DNA of 64,000 nucleotides from Agrococcus terreus (GTDB lineage: Bacteria > Actinomycetota > Actinomycetes > Actinomycetales > Microbacteriaceae). Shown here piece by piece: positions 40,783 to 48,009 of the stretch. The translations under genes were made by a program, and so were the position numbers. The stretch is from the NCBI RefSeq assembly GCF_014645235.1, contig NZ_BMLM01000002.1, positions 666,696 through 730,695 of the forward strand, in the 5' to 3' direction. Each line of letters starts with the position of its first letter. Position 1 is the stretch's first letter. Under the pieces are notes generated by a model. That model had not been told where the DNA came from, ran no database searches, and was given only the letters and a program-made list of their open reading frames with translations.

Positions 40783-41451
40783 ATGGCATCGAGCATCGGC
40801 ACTCGCGGCGGCTCGGCGGATCGTCCCGCGGTCTTCTTCCGCGACGCGGCGGAGTTCCGCGCGTGGCTCGAGGCGCACCACGCGGACGAGTCGGAGCTGT
40901 GGATGGGCCTGCGCGCCAAGCACGTCGAGCCGCGCGGGATCACGTGGGCCGAGGCGGTGCCGGAGGCGCTCTGCTTCGGCTGGATCGACTCCGTCTCCCA
41001 GCGCATCGACGACGACGCGCGGCGACAGCGGTGGACGCCGCGCAAGGCCCGCTCGATCTGGTCGGCGGTGAACATCGCGCACGTCGAGCGGCTCACGGCG
41101 GAGGGGCGGATGCACCCGGCGGGCATCGCGGCGTTCGAGGCGCGGCGGCCGGAGGACGCCGGGCTCTACACGCACGAGCAGCCGCACGACGTCGCGCTGC
41201 CGCCGGAGCTGCAGGCCATCCTCGACGCCTCGCCGGCCGCGACGGCGTTCCTCGCGGAGGCGACGCCCGGGTACCGCAAGCAGGCGACGGTGTGGATCCT
41301 CGGCGCGAAGCGGGAGGCGACGCGCGTCTCGCGCACGGAGCAGCTGCGCGACGACTCGGCGGCGGGGCTGCAGGTGCCGCCGTTCCGGCCGGGCGCGACG
41401 CCGAAGTGGGTGGCGCGGGCGGCCGCGGCCGCGGCCCGCACCGCTGGTTGA
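40783..41451 (+). CDS. YdeI/OmpD-associated family protein
   Basis: The 222-residue protein shows the YdeI layout: PAVFFRDAAEFRAWLEAHHADESELWMGLRAKH, GITWAEAVPEALCFGWIDSVSQRIDDDARRQRWTPRKARSIWSAVNIAHVERLTAEGRM, and a C-terminal DUF1801-like WIL stretch. Members are cytoplasmic proteins of unknown function linked to peptide resistance in enterobacteria. The stop codon lies within a REP-like repeat that begins at 41441, so the last codons come from the element. Confidence 0.82.
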   Translation: MASSIGTRGGSADRPAVFFRDAAEFRAWLEAHHADESELWMGLRAKHVEPRGITWAEAVPEALCFGWIDSVSQRIDDDARRQRWTPRKARSIWSAVNIAHVERLTAEGRMHPAGIAAFEARRPEDAGLYTHEQPHDVALPPELQAILDASPAATAFLAEATPGYRKQATVWILGAKREATRVSRTEQLRDDSAAGLQVPPFRPGATPKWVARAAAAAARTAG

Positions 41452-41568
41452 GCCGCTCCGCCGCCGCAGGCGGCTGAGCGAGTCGAAACCACAGGATGGC
41501 GAGCAGCTCGCCGCGCGGATGGTCTCGAGACGCGTGCCGCCTGCGGCGGCGCGCTCCTCGACCAGCGG
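41441..41568. repeat. REP-like element, CCGCTGGTCGAGG family, overlapping YdeI stop
   Basis: CCGCTGGTTGAG (41441-41452) pairs with CTCGACCAGCGG (41557-41568) with one mismatch. Inside are CGCCGCAGGCGG and GTGCCGCCTGCGGCGGC, and GGTCTCGAGAC. The left arm overlaps the last four codons of the preceding gene. Confidence 0.85.
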
Positions 41569-41595
41569 GGTGGCCAGCGGAGAGGCGGCGGAGGG

Positions 41596-42723
41596 CTACC
41601 CGCGCGGGCCGCGCCGCTGCAGGTACGCCGCGAGGTTCGCGAGCGACGAGCCGAGGCCCTCCTCGTGGTCCTCCTGCGCGATGCCGGGCGGCACATCCGT
41701 CGCCTCGACGCTCACGCGCGTGCCCGCCGCGACCGGCTCGAGCCGCCACGTCATCGTCATCGCGCCGCGGAAGCGCTCGAGCGCCGTCTCGAAGCGGATG
41801 CGCTGCACGACCTTCCGCCCGGGGATGAGCTCGAGCAGCTCGACGCGCGAGACGTCGGCGTCGTCGGTGGTCTTCGTGTCCTCCGGCGCCTCGAAGCGGA
41901 GCACGATCCGGTAGCCGCCGCCCTCGCGCCCGTCGAAGTCCTCGATCGTGCCGCTCGAGCCCTCCGGCGGCAGCCACTGGGCGAGGGCCGCCGGGTCGAC
42001 GAGCGCGTCGTAGACCACATCCGGCGGCCCCTGCACGACGGTGTCGGCCCGGTCGACGCGGTGGCCGTCGGGGTGCGGCGTGCCGCGGGCGGCACCGCGC
42101 GCGACCGCGCCCACGATCGCCTCGAGCGCGCGGCCGAGGTCGTCGAAGCCGAGCCCCGCGTCGACGGGCGCGGCGCCCGCATCCGTCTCGCCGCCCACGC
42201 CCGCGACGCCCGACGACCGCACGGCCGGCACGTGCACGAAGCCGCCCGGCACGTCGAGCCCCGCGACGAGGTACGCGACGTGGTTGCACAGGAACCGGCC
42301 CGCGTCGTCGCTCGCCTCGGCGGGCACGCCGGCGTCCTCGATCGCGGCGACGAGCGCCTCGACGTCGAGGCCCGAGGCGCGGCGCTCCGGTCCGTCCGGG
42401 TCGATCGGCTCGTGCCGCGGCTGGGCGCCGGCGTTGTCGGGGATGCGCGCGTCGTCCTCGTTCACCCCCCAGCGCTCGGGGGTCACCGCGGTGCGGCCGC
42501 CCGCCTCGCCGACCGCCACGACCGCATCCGGCCGGTGCTCGGCGACGAGCGCGGCGAGCGCGCGGTCGGCCTCGCCGAACGCGACCGGCAGCACGCCCAC
42601 CACGATCTCGACGCCCGGCTGCGGGCGCTCGGCGCGGGCGCCCTCGAGCCGCCGCACGGCCTCGAGGCTGGCGTTCTCGGCGTCGCCGCCGAAGGGCTCG
42701 AAGGCGGTGACGAGGATGCGCAT
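41596..42723 (-). CDS. Pyroglutamyl-peptidase I fused to SRPBCC domain
   Basis: The 375-residue protein has two parts in one frame. Residues 1 to about 215 are a C15 pyrrolidone-carboxylate peptidase: ILVTAFEPFGG at the N-terminus, GEAGGRTAVTPERWGVN (catalytic Glu region), SDDAGRFLCNHVAYLV (catalytic Cys) and GFVHVPAV (catalytic His). Residues about 225-370 are an AHSA1/SRPBCC domain (VVYDALVDPAALAQWLPP, EGGGYRIVLRFEAPEDT, TRVSVEATDVPPG). The peptidase removes N-terminal pyroglutamate, and the second domain binds an unknown hydrophobic ligand. A fused peptidase is unusual. Confidence 0.85.
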   Translation of the reverse strand: MRILVTAFEPFGGDAENASLEAVRRLEGARAERPQPGVEIVVGVLPVAFGEADRALAALVAEHRPDAVVAVGEAGGRTAVTPERWGVNEDDARIPDNAGAQPRHEPIDPDGPERRASGLDVEALVAAIEDAGVPAEASDDAGRFLCNHVAYLVAGLDVPGGFVHVPAVRSSGVAGVGGETDAGAAPVDAGLGFDDLGRALEAIVGAVARGAARGTPHPDGHRVDRADTVVQGPPDVVYDALVDPAALAQWLPPEGSSGTIEDFDGREGGGYRIVLRFEAPEDTKTTDDADVSRVELLELIPGRKVVQRIRFETALERFRGAMTMTWRLEPVAAGTRVSVEATDVPPGIAQEDHEEGLGSSLANLAAYLQRRGPRG

Positions 42724-42729
42724 GCCCCC

Positions 42730-42735
42730 ATCCTC
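42730..42735 (-). promoter_or_regulatory. -10-like GAGGAT for the peptidase fusion gene
   Basis: On the minus strand GAGGAT ends 6 nt before ATG 42723. Confidence 0.4.
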
Positions 42736-42799
42736 CCCCCCGGCGCCCGAGCGGTCACCCCCGGGGCCGAGCCGGGCGCCGCCGGGTCGCGCCAGGAGG

Positions 42800-42805
42800 C
42801 AGGAT
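42800..42805 (+). promoter_or_regulatory. -10-like CAGGAT for the ROK gene
   Basis: CAGGAT ends 6 nt before ATG 42812; the divergent peptidase-fusion gene starts 89 bp away. Confidence 0.4.
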
Positions 42806-42811
42806 GGGGGG

Positions 42812-43795
42812 ATGACCACTGCAGGGCTCGACGTCGGCGGCACGAAGGTCGCGGGTGTCGCGCTTGCGCGGCGGGACGGCGACGGCGCGGCCCGCGAGGG
42901 CGCCGACCGCATCCTCGCCCGCATCCACCGGCCGCACGCGATCGCCGGGCCCGACTCGCTCGTCGACGCCCTCGAGGGCGCGGTTCGCGACCTCGACGCG
43001 CAGCTCGCCGCGGTCGGCGAGCCGCCGATCGAAGCGGTCGGGCTCGCGATCGCCGCCTGGCTCACCCGCGATCGCGAGGTCGTGACGTGGGCCGCGCACC
43101 TCGGCGTGCGCGACTTCGCCCTGCGCGCGGCGCTCTCGGCGCGGCTCGGGATGCCCGTGACCATCGACAACGACGCGAACGGCTACCTCGTCGGCGAGGC
43201 GGAGCTCGGCGCCGCCCGCGGCGCGCACTCGTCGATCCTCATCGCGCTCGGCACGGGCGTCGGCGGCGCGTATGTCGCCGACGACCGGCCGCTCATCGGC
43301 GCGCACGGCCTCGCGGGCGAACTGGGCCACGTGACGGTCGACGAGCACGGCCCGATCTGCTCCTGCACGGCGCGCGGCTGCATCGAGTCGTACGCGGGCG
43401 GCAACGCCCTCGCGCGCGACGCCGCCTCGGTCGAGGCTGCGGTCGCGCTGGCCCCCGACGGCCGGCCCACCGCCGAGCACCTGGCGGCGGCGGCCCGCGC
43501 GGGCGATGCCGCCGCGCTCGCGCTCATGGAGCGGGCCGGATGGGCGGTCGCCGCCGGGCTGCGCCGCCTCCTGCCCGCCTTCGACCCGGAGGTCGTGGTG
43601 CTCGGCGGTCGCGTGCTGCTCGAGTGCACCGACCTGCTGCTCCCGGTGATCGAGCGCGAGCTCGCCGCGCATGCGCCGCTGCAGGGCGTGCCGCAGCCGC
43701 GTCGGCTCGTGCTCGCCGAGCTCGGCGGGCTCTCAGCCGCGGTCGGCGGCGCGGTGCTGGCCGAGCGCGCGGGACGCGCGGAGGCGGCGCGATGA
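42812..43795 (+). CDS. ROK-family sugar kinase
   Basis: The 327-residue kinase has an N-terminal phosphate-binding loop GLDVGGTKVAGVAL, NDANGYLVGEAELGAA, ALGTGVGGAYVADDRPLIGAHGLAGELGHVTVD, and the zinc knuckle CSCTARGCIESYAGGNAL. These are the ROK family signatures, and glucose or another hexose is phosphorylated with ATP or polyphosphate. The ATG at 42812 follows a CAGGAT -10 by 6 nt. It overlaps the SDR gene downstream by ATGA. The specific sugar is not evident. Confidence 0.9.
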   Translation: MTTAGLDVGGTKVAGVALARRDGDGAAREGADRILARIHRPHAIAGPDSLVDALEGAVRDLDAQLAAVGEPPIEAVGLAIAAWLTRDREVVTWAAHLGVRDFALRAALSARLGMPVTIDNDANGYLVGEAELGAARGAHSSILIALGTGVGGAYVADDRPLIGAHGLAGELGHVTVDEHGPICSCTARGCIESYAGGNALARDAASVEAAVALAPDGRPTAEHLAAAARAGDAAALALMERAGWAVAAGLRRLLPAFDPEVVVLGGRVLLECTDLLLPVIERELAAHAPLQGVPQPRRLVLAELGGLSAAVGGAVLAERAGRAEAAR

Positions 43796-44514
43796 CCCGC
43801 CCGGTGACCGTCGTCACGGGCGGCGGCCGCGGCATCGGCGCCGCCACATGCCTGCGGCTCGCGGCCGACGGCCACGACCTCGTCGTCGGCTACCGCGCCG
43901 ACCGGGCGGCGGCGGAGGCGGTGGTCGCGCAGGCGACGGCGCTCGGCGCACGGGCGGTCGCCCAGCAGGTCGACGTCGTCGACGAGGCCTCGGTGGATGC
44001 GCTCCTCGACGCGGCCGCTCCGCTCGGCACGCTCACGGGCGTGGTGGCGAACGCGGGCGCGGCGCGCGCGGTCGGCCGGCTCGCCGACGCGGCCTTCGAC
44101 GACCTCCGCGCCGACCTCGACGTCAACCTGCTCGGCGTGGTCACCACCTGCCGCGCGGCGGTGCGGCGGCTCGGCCGGGGCGGTGCGATCGTCGCCGTCT
44201 CGTCGGTCGCGGCGCGGCTCGGCTCCCCCGGCACCTACGTGCACTACGCGGCGGCGAAGGCGGGCGTCGAGGCGCTCGTCGTCGGCCTCGCCCGCGAGGT
44301 CGCGGCCGACGGCATCCGCGTGAACGCGGTCGCGCCCGGCACGATCTGGACCGGCTTCCACCAGGACCCGGAGCGGCCCGCGAAGGTCGCGGCGACCGTG
44401 CCGATGGGGCGCGCCGGCCAGCCGGAGGAGGTCGCCGCGGCGATCGCGTGGCTGCTCGGCCCCGACGCCTCGTACGCGACCGGCAGCGTGCTCGAGGTCA
44501 CCGGCGGGCTCTGA
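43792..44514 (+). CDS. Short-chain dehydrogenase/reductase
   Basis: The 240-residue SDR has the cofactor loop TGGGRGIGAATCLRLAADG, VVANAGAARAV (NAG motif), VAVSSVAARLGSPGTYVHYAAAKAG with catalytic Ser, Tyr and Lys (YVHYAAAK), and NAVAPGTIWTGFH. It is a classical NAD(P)-dependent dehydrogenase, similar to FabG or sorbitol dehydrogenases, coupled to the ROK kinase, so a carbohydrate-derived substrate is plausible. Confidence 0.9.
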   Translation: MTRPVTVVTGGGRGIGAATCLRLAADGHDLVVGYRADRAAAEAVVAQATALGARAVAQQVDVVDEASVDALLDAAAPLGTLTGVVANAGAARAVGRLADAAFDDLRADLDVNLLGVVTTCRAAVRRLGRGGAIVAVSSVAARLGSPGTYVHYAAAKAGVEALVVGLAREVAADGIRVNAVAPGTIWTGFHQDPERPAKVAATVPMGRAGQPEEVAAAIAWLLGPDASYATGSVLEVTGGL

Positions 44515-44592
44515 GCGCGCCGACCCGGACCGCGCGGCGCCGGACCGCCGGGTCGGACCGCGAGGGGTCTGACTGCGCCGGCAGCGGCCGAC

Positions 44593-45315
44593 TCAGACGA
44601 CGCCGGCGTCGCGCGCGATCACCGCGGCGCGCATCCGCGACCGCGCGTCGAGCTTCGCGAGGATGCGCGAGACGTGCGACTTCGCGGTCGGCTCGGTGAT
44701 GCCGAACCGCTCGGCGAGCTGCGCGTTCGAGAGCCCCTCGCCGAGCCCGGCCAGCACCTCGCGCTCGCGCGCGGTGAGCTGCGCCAGACGTGCCGCCGCC
44801 TCGGCGCGCTCGGCCTCCGCCGGCCCGGCCGGCCCTGCCGTCACGGCCCGGAGCCGATCGAGCACCCGCCGCGTCACCTCGGGCGCGAGCACGCTGTCGC
44901 CCGCGGCGACGCGGCGCACGCCGGCGACGATCTCGCCCGGCTCGGCGGTCTTCAGCAGGTAGCCGGATGCGCCTGCCGCGAGCGCGCCGTCGACATGCTC
45001 GTCCACGTCGTACGTCGTGAGCATGAGCACGGCGACCCCCTCGGCCACGACGGCCGTCGCCGCCTCGATGCCGTCGACGCGCGGCATCCGCACGTCCATG
45101 AGCACGACGTCGGGGCGCAGCGCCCGTGCCTGGAGGATCGCGGCACGGCCGTCGGCGGCCTCGCCCACCACCTCGATGCCGGCATCGGCGCCGAGCACCG
45201 CCGCGACGCCGGCCCGCACCGCCGCGTGGTCGTCGGCGACGACCACGCGCACGGCGCCGCGCGCATCCACGCCGCCCTCGCCCTCGTGGGCCCGCAGGCC
45301 CGCCTCGCCGCTCAC
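44593..45315 (-). CDS. LuxR/NarL-family response regulator
   Basis: The 240-residue protein has VVVADDHAAVRAGVAAVL, phospho-acceptor Asp in VVLMDVRMPRVDGIEA, Thr in MLTTYD, Lys in LLKTAEPGEI, and a C-terminal LuxR HTH (LTAREREVLAGLGEGLSNAQLAERFGITEPTAKSHVSRILAKL). GTG 45315 overlaps the kinase stop by GTGA and adds a short N-terminal extension; GTG 45270 is an alternative. It pairs with the kinase encoded just upstream. Confidence 0.92.
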   Translation of the reverse strand: MSGEAGLRAHEGEGGVDARGAVRVVVADDHAAVRAGVAAVLGADAGIEVVGEAADGRAAILQARALRPDVVLMDVRMPRVDGIEAATAVVAEGVAVLMLTTYDVDEHVDGALAAGASGYLLKTAEPGEIVAGVRRVAAGDSVLAPEVTRRVLDRLRAVTAGPAGPAEAERAEAAARLAQLTAREREVLAGLGEGLSNAQLAERFGITEPTAKSHVSRILAKLDARSRMRAAVIARDAGVV

Positions 45316-46586
45316 GCCGCGGCTCCCGCCGCGGCCGCACCGCGCCGCGCGGCGCCGGCCGGCTCGTCGAACGAATCCCCGGCCGCCGCCGACGGCACCC
45401 GCGCCCGCACGAGCCAGCGGTCGTCGTCGACCGGTCCGGCCTCCCCCTCGCCGCCCGCGAGCGTCCACCGCTCGCGCATGAGCGGGATGCCGAGGCCGTT
45501 GCCGCCCGCCTCGACGGCCCGCACCGCCATCGCGTTCTCGACGCGCAGCTCGACGCCTCGCTCGCCGAGGTCGTCGACGCGCAGCCGCACCGGCGCGCCC
45601 GGCGCGTGCCGCGCGGCGTTCGCGATCGCCTCCCGGGCGATGCGGGCGAGCGCGTGCGACGCCGTGCTCTCGAGCGCCCCCGCATCGACCGCGACGCGCG
45701 CGACGAGGTCGACGCCGAAGCGCTCGGCGTCGGCGGCGAGCGCTTCCAGGTCCTCGATGCGCGCCGCCACGCGCGTGCCGGCCGCGTCCCGGTCGTCGCC
45801 GAGCACGTCGATGAGCTGCCGCAGCTCGGTGAGCGCCTCGATGCTCGAGCGGCGCACCGCCGCGATCGACCGGGCGGTCGCCGCATCCGGGTGCTCGCGC
45901 ACCTCGAGCGCGCCGGTCTGCAGCGCGATCGCCGAGAGCCTTGCCGCGAGCTCGTCGTGCAGCTCGCGAGCCATCGCCGAGCGCTCCTGGCGCAGCGCCC
46001 CGGCGCGCGCCGCCTCGCCGGCGGCCGCGACCGCCGCGACGCGCTCGCGCTCGGCGCCGAGCAGCTCGTCGCGCTGCCGCACCGACGTGCCCCACAGCGC
46101 GGGCGTGCCGAGCAGCATCGCGAGCATCGCCGCCAGCTGCACCGCATCGGCGGGCGTGCCGGGGCGAGCGAGCAGCAGCAGCGCCAGCGCGAGCGCGCCC
46201 GCCGCCACGAGCACCGCACGGCGGGCGCGCACGGCCGGGTGCAGCATCGCGGCGTAGACCGCGTCGAGCAGCGCGAGCAGGGGCACGAGCGGCAGCGCGC
46301 CGCTCACCCACGCGGCGTCGACGAGCAGGAGCGCGCCGAGCAGCCCGATCGCGAGCAGCGGCGCTCGGCGCTTCAGGAGCGTGGCGAGCGCCGCGGCGAC
46401 CACGACCGCCCACGGTGCCCAGGGCTCGCCGAGCGGCAAGGTCGGATCGGGCGCCGGGGTGCCGCCGCCGATCGTGAGCCCGCCGCCGACCACGAGCAGC
46501 AGCGCCGCGACGGCGACGTCGCCCGCGGTCGAGCTGTAGCGGATGCGCGGCAGCACCCAGGCGTCGAGGGGTGCGGGGGCGGCCAT
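45312..46586 (-). CDS. NarL-type sensor histidine kinase
   Basis: The 424-residue protein has five to six membrane helices (residues about 25-165), a coiled linker, H-box SAMARELHDELAARLSAI with catalytic His, N-box region ALARIAREAIANAARHAPGAPV, and GLGIPLMRERW. It lacks a recognisable extracytoplasmic sensor, typical of the type-7 kinases that sense membrane or cell-wall stress. The Ala-rich end may be unstructured. It follows a TGGGAT -10 hexamer. Confidence 0.9.
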   Translation of the reverse strand: MAAPAPLDAWVLPRIRYSSTAGDVAVAALLLVVGGGLTIGGGTPAPDPTLPLGEPWAPWAVVVAAALATLLKRRAPLLAIGLLGALLLVDAAWVSGALPLVPLLALLDAVYAAMLHPAVRARRAVLVAAGALALALLLLARPGTPADAVQLAAMLAMLLGTPALWGTSVRQRDELLGAERERVAAVAAAGEAARAGALRQERSAMARELHDELAARLSAIALQTGALEVREHPDAATARSIAAVRRSSIEALTELRQLIDVLGDDRDAAGTRVAARIEDLEALAADAERFGVDLVARVAVDAGALESTASHALARIAREAIANAARHAPGAPVRLRVDDLGERGVELRVENAMAVRAVEAGGNGLGIPLMRERWTLAGGEGEAGPVDDDRWLVRARVPSAAAGDSFDEPAGAARRGAAAAGAAA

Positions 46587-46592
46587 GCCTCC

Positions 46593-46598
46593 ATCCCA
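46593..46598 (-). promoter_or_regulatory. -10-like TGGGAT for the second histidine kinase
   Basis: On the minus strand TGGGAT ends 6 nt before ATG 46586. Confidence 0.35.
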
Positions 46599-46703
46599 GC
46601 ACGCGCCGCGGCGTCGCGGCTCCTCCGAAGGATGGAGGCGCGGCATGCTCCGCTGCATCCTCCGCCCGACGCGCCCGCCGCTGCCCGCCGCGAGCCTCGA
46701 TCC

Positions 46704-47459
46704 ATGGACCTCCCCACGATCGGCATGCTCGCGCTGCTCGCCCTCGCCGACTCCACGAGCTTCGGCACCCTGCTCATCCCCGTCTGGCTGCTCCTCGCCT
46801 CCTCGCGCCCGCGGCCTGGCCGGATGCTCGTCTACCTCGGCACCGTCGCGGGGAGCTACCTCGTGCTCGGCGCGCTGCTCTCGCTCGGCGCGCGGCTGCT
46901 GCTCGACGACCTGCGGGCGTGGATCGCCTCGCCGGTCGGCGGCGGCGTGCTCGTGGTGGTGGGGATCGTGCTGCTCGTCGGGGCGATCGTCTCGGGCGGC
47001 GGCGGGGGCGATGGCGCCCCGAGCGGTCGTCTCGTGCGGTGGCGGGAACGGGCGGTCGGCTCGGAGGCCGGCTCGCTGCGGCCGCTCATGGCGCTCGCCG
47101 TCGCGGCGACGCTGCTCGAGATCGCGACCCTGCTGCCCTACCTGGTGGCCATCGGCATCCTCGACGCCGCCGAGCTGCCGGTGCCGCTGCACGGCGCGGC
47201 GCTCGTGGGCTACTGCCTCGTCATGGTGCTGCCGGCGCTCGCGCTGCTCGTCGTGCGGCTCGTCGCGCACCGCGCAGTCGAGCCGCTGCTGCAGCGCGTC
47301 AACGCGTGGCTCACGAAGCAGGCGGGCGAGCTGACGGCGTGGATCGCCGGCCTCGTGGGCGTGCTCCTCATCAACCTCGGATCCGGCCCGATCGGCGGCA
47401 TCGGCGGCCTCGTCGACGCGGTGACCGACGGCGTCGGCTCGCTGTTCAGGCTCGGCTGA
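46704..47459 (+). CDS. GAP-family (SfLAP-like) integral membrane protein
   Basis: The 251-residue protein has six hydrophobic segments and starts MDLPTIGMLALLALADSTSFGTLLIPVWLLLA, matching the Sap/GAP family (PF11139) implicated in mycobacterial sulfolipid and glycopeptidolipid export. The internal segment LMALAVAATLLEIATLLPYLVAIGILDAAELP is also typical. In this organism lipids of those types are unlikely, so the role is unknown. It stands divergent from the histidine kinase. Confidence 0.82.
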   Translation: MDLPTIGMLALLALADSTSFGTLLIPVWLLLASSRPRPGRMLVYLGTVAGSYLVLGALLSLGARLLLDDLRAWIASPVGGGVLVVVGIVLLVGAIVSGGGGGDGAPSGRLVRWRERAVGSEAGSLRPLMALAVAATLLEIATLLPYLVAIGILDAAELPVPLHGAALVGYCLVMVLPALALLVVRLVAHRAVEPLLQRVNAWLTKQAGELTAWIAGLVGVLLINLGSGPIGGIGGLVDAVTDGVGSLFRLG

Positions 47460-47471
47460 GGCGCGGCGCTC

Positions 47472-47703
47472 GACCGCCGCCATCCGCATCCGAGCGGCGC
47501 CGCCCGCATCCGACTCGCGCCTCTGCTTCCCCGAGTGGCGCCTCCTGCTTCCGAGCGGCGACGTCCGCATCCGAGTGGCGACATCCGGTCGGCAGTGGCG
47601 TCGAATGACCGCCGTCCGCCGCCACTCAGGTGCGAACGGCGCCCATCCGCAGCGGAACGGCGCCGCTCAAGTGCCAATGGCGCCAGTCAAGAGCAAGCCG
47701 GCG
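47472..47703 (+). repeat. Non-coding array with 20-21 bp period, cores GAGTGGCG-like (plus orientation)
   Basis: Core 8-mers begin at 47472, 47492, 47512, 47533, 47553, 47573, 47593, 47614, 47634, 47655, 47675 and about 47696. The clearest are GAGCGGCG, GAGTGGCG, GAGCGGCG, GAGTGGCG, CAGTGGCG, GAACGGCG and GAACGGCG, with about 12 variable nt between, often CGCATCC or CTTCC. The period is not a multiple of three, so this is not coding. It begins 12 nt after the GAP stop. Confidence 0.75.
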
Positions 47704-47785
47704 CCGCTCGGCGACTCCGCGCACCGGGCAGTACGTCCGATGGGTCTCTTCGTGCGATCAGTGGTCAGGATCTGCTGCAAGGAGC

Positions 47786-47875
47786 GACCACTCCCGACCG
47801 ATCGCGACCACTGACCGCAGGACGTGACCACTCACGAGCACGACGCGACCACTCACGAGCGGGCAGTGACCGCTC
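47786..47875 (-). repeat. Non-coding array with 20-21 bp period, cores GAGTGGTC (minus orientation)
   Basis: Plus-strand cores GACCACTC, GACCACTG, GACCACTC, GACCACTC and GACCGCTC begin at 47786, 47806, 47826, 47847 and 47868, so steps are 20, 20, 21 and 21. Read on the minus strand the units are GAGTGGTC(G/A)CGTC-like and match the first array's GAGTGGCGACGTCC. The two arrays therefore face each other in opposite orientation in the 550-bp gap between convergent genes; the remaining sequence to 48009 shows no gene or other clear feature. Confidence 0.8.
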
Positions 47876-48009
47876 CCGCGGCGGCGAGCGACGCGCGAGC
47901 GACCACCGACCCAGCGTGCTCTCCGCGCGCACGACGGAGCCCCGCCGCCGGGCGCGATGCCTGGCGACGGGGCTGTCGGATGCGCGGGGTCGCGCAGGAG
48001 GCGGAGGGC

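Noticed and set aside
41596-43170. Longer N-terminus for the peptidase fusion (start at 43170)
   Set aside because: The extra 149 residues are antisense to the ROK gene and low-complexity; ATG 42723 begins a normal Pcp N-terminus after a -10 hexamer.
47472-47875. A CRISPR array or plasmid-type origin iterons
   Set aside because: Units are only 20-21 bp with 8-nt cores and variable rest, with no cas genes and no replication initiator nearby; the sequence is a chromosomal intergenic gap between convergent genes.
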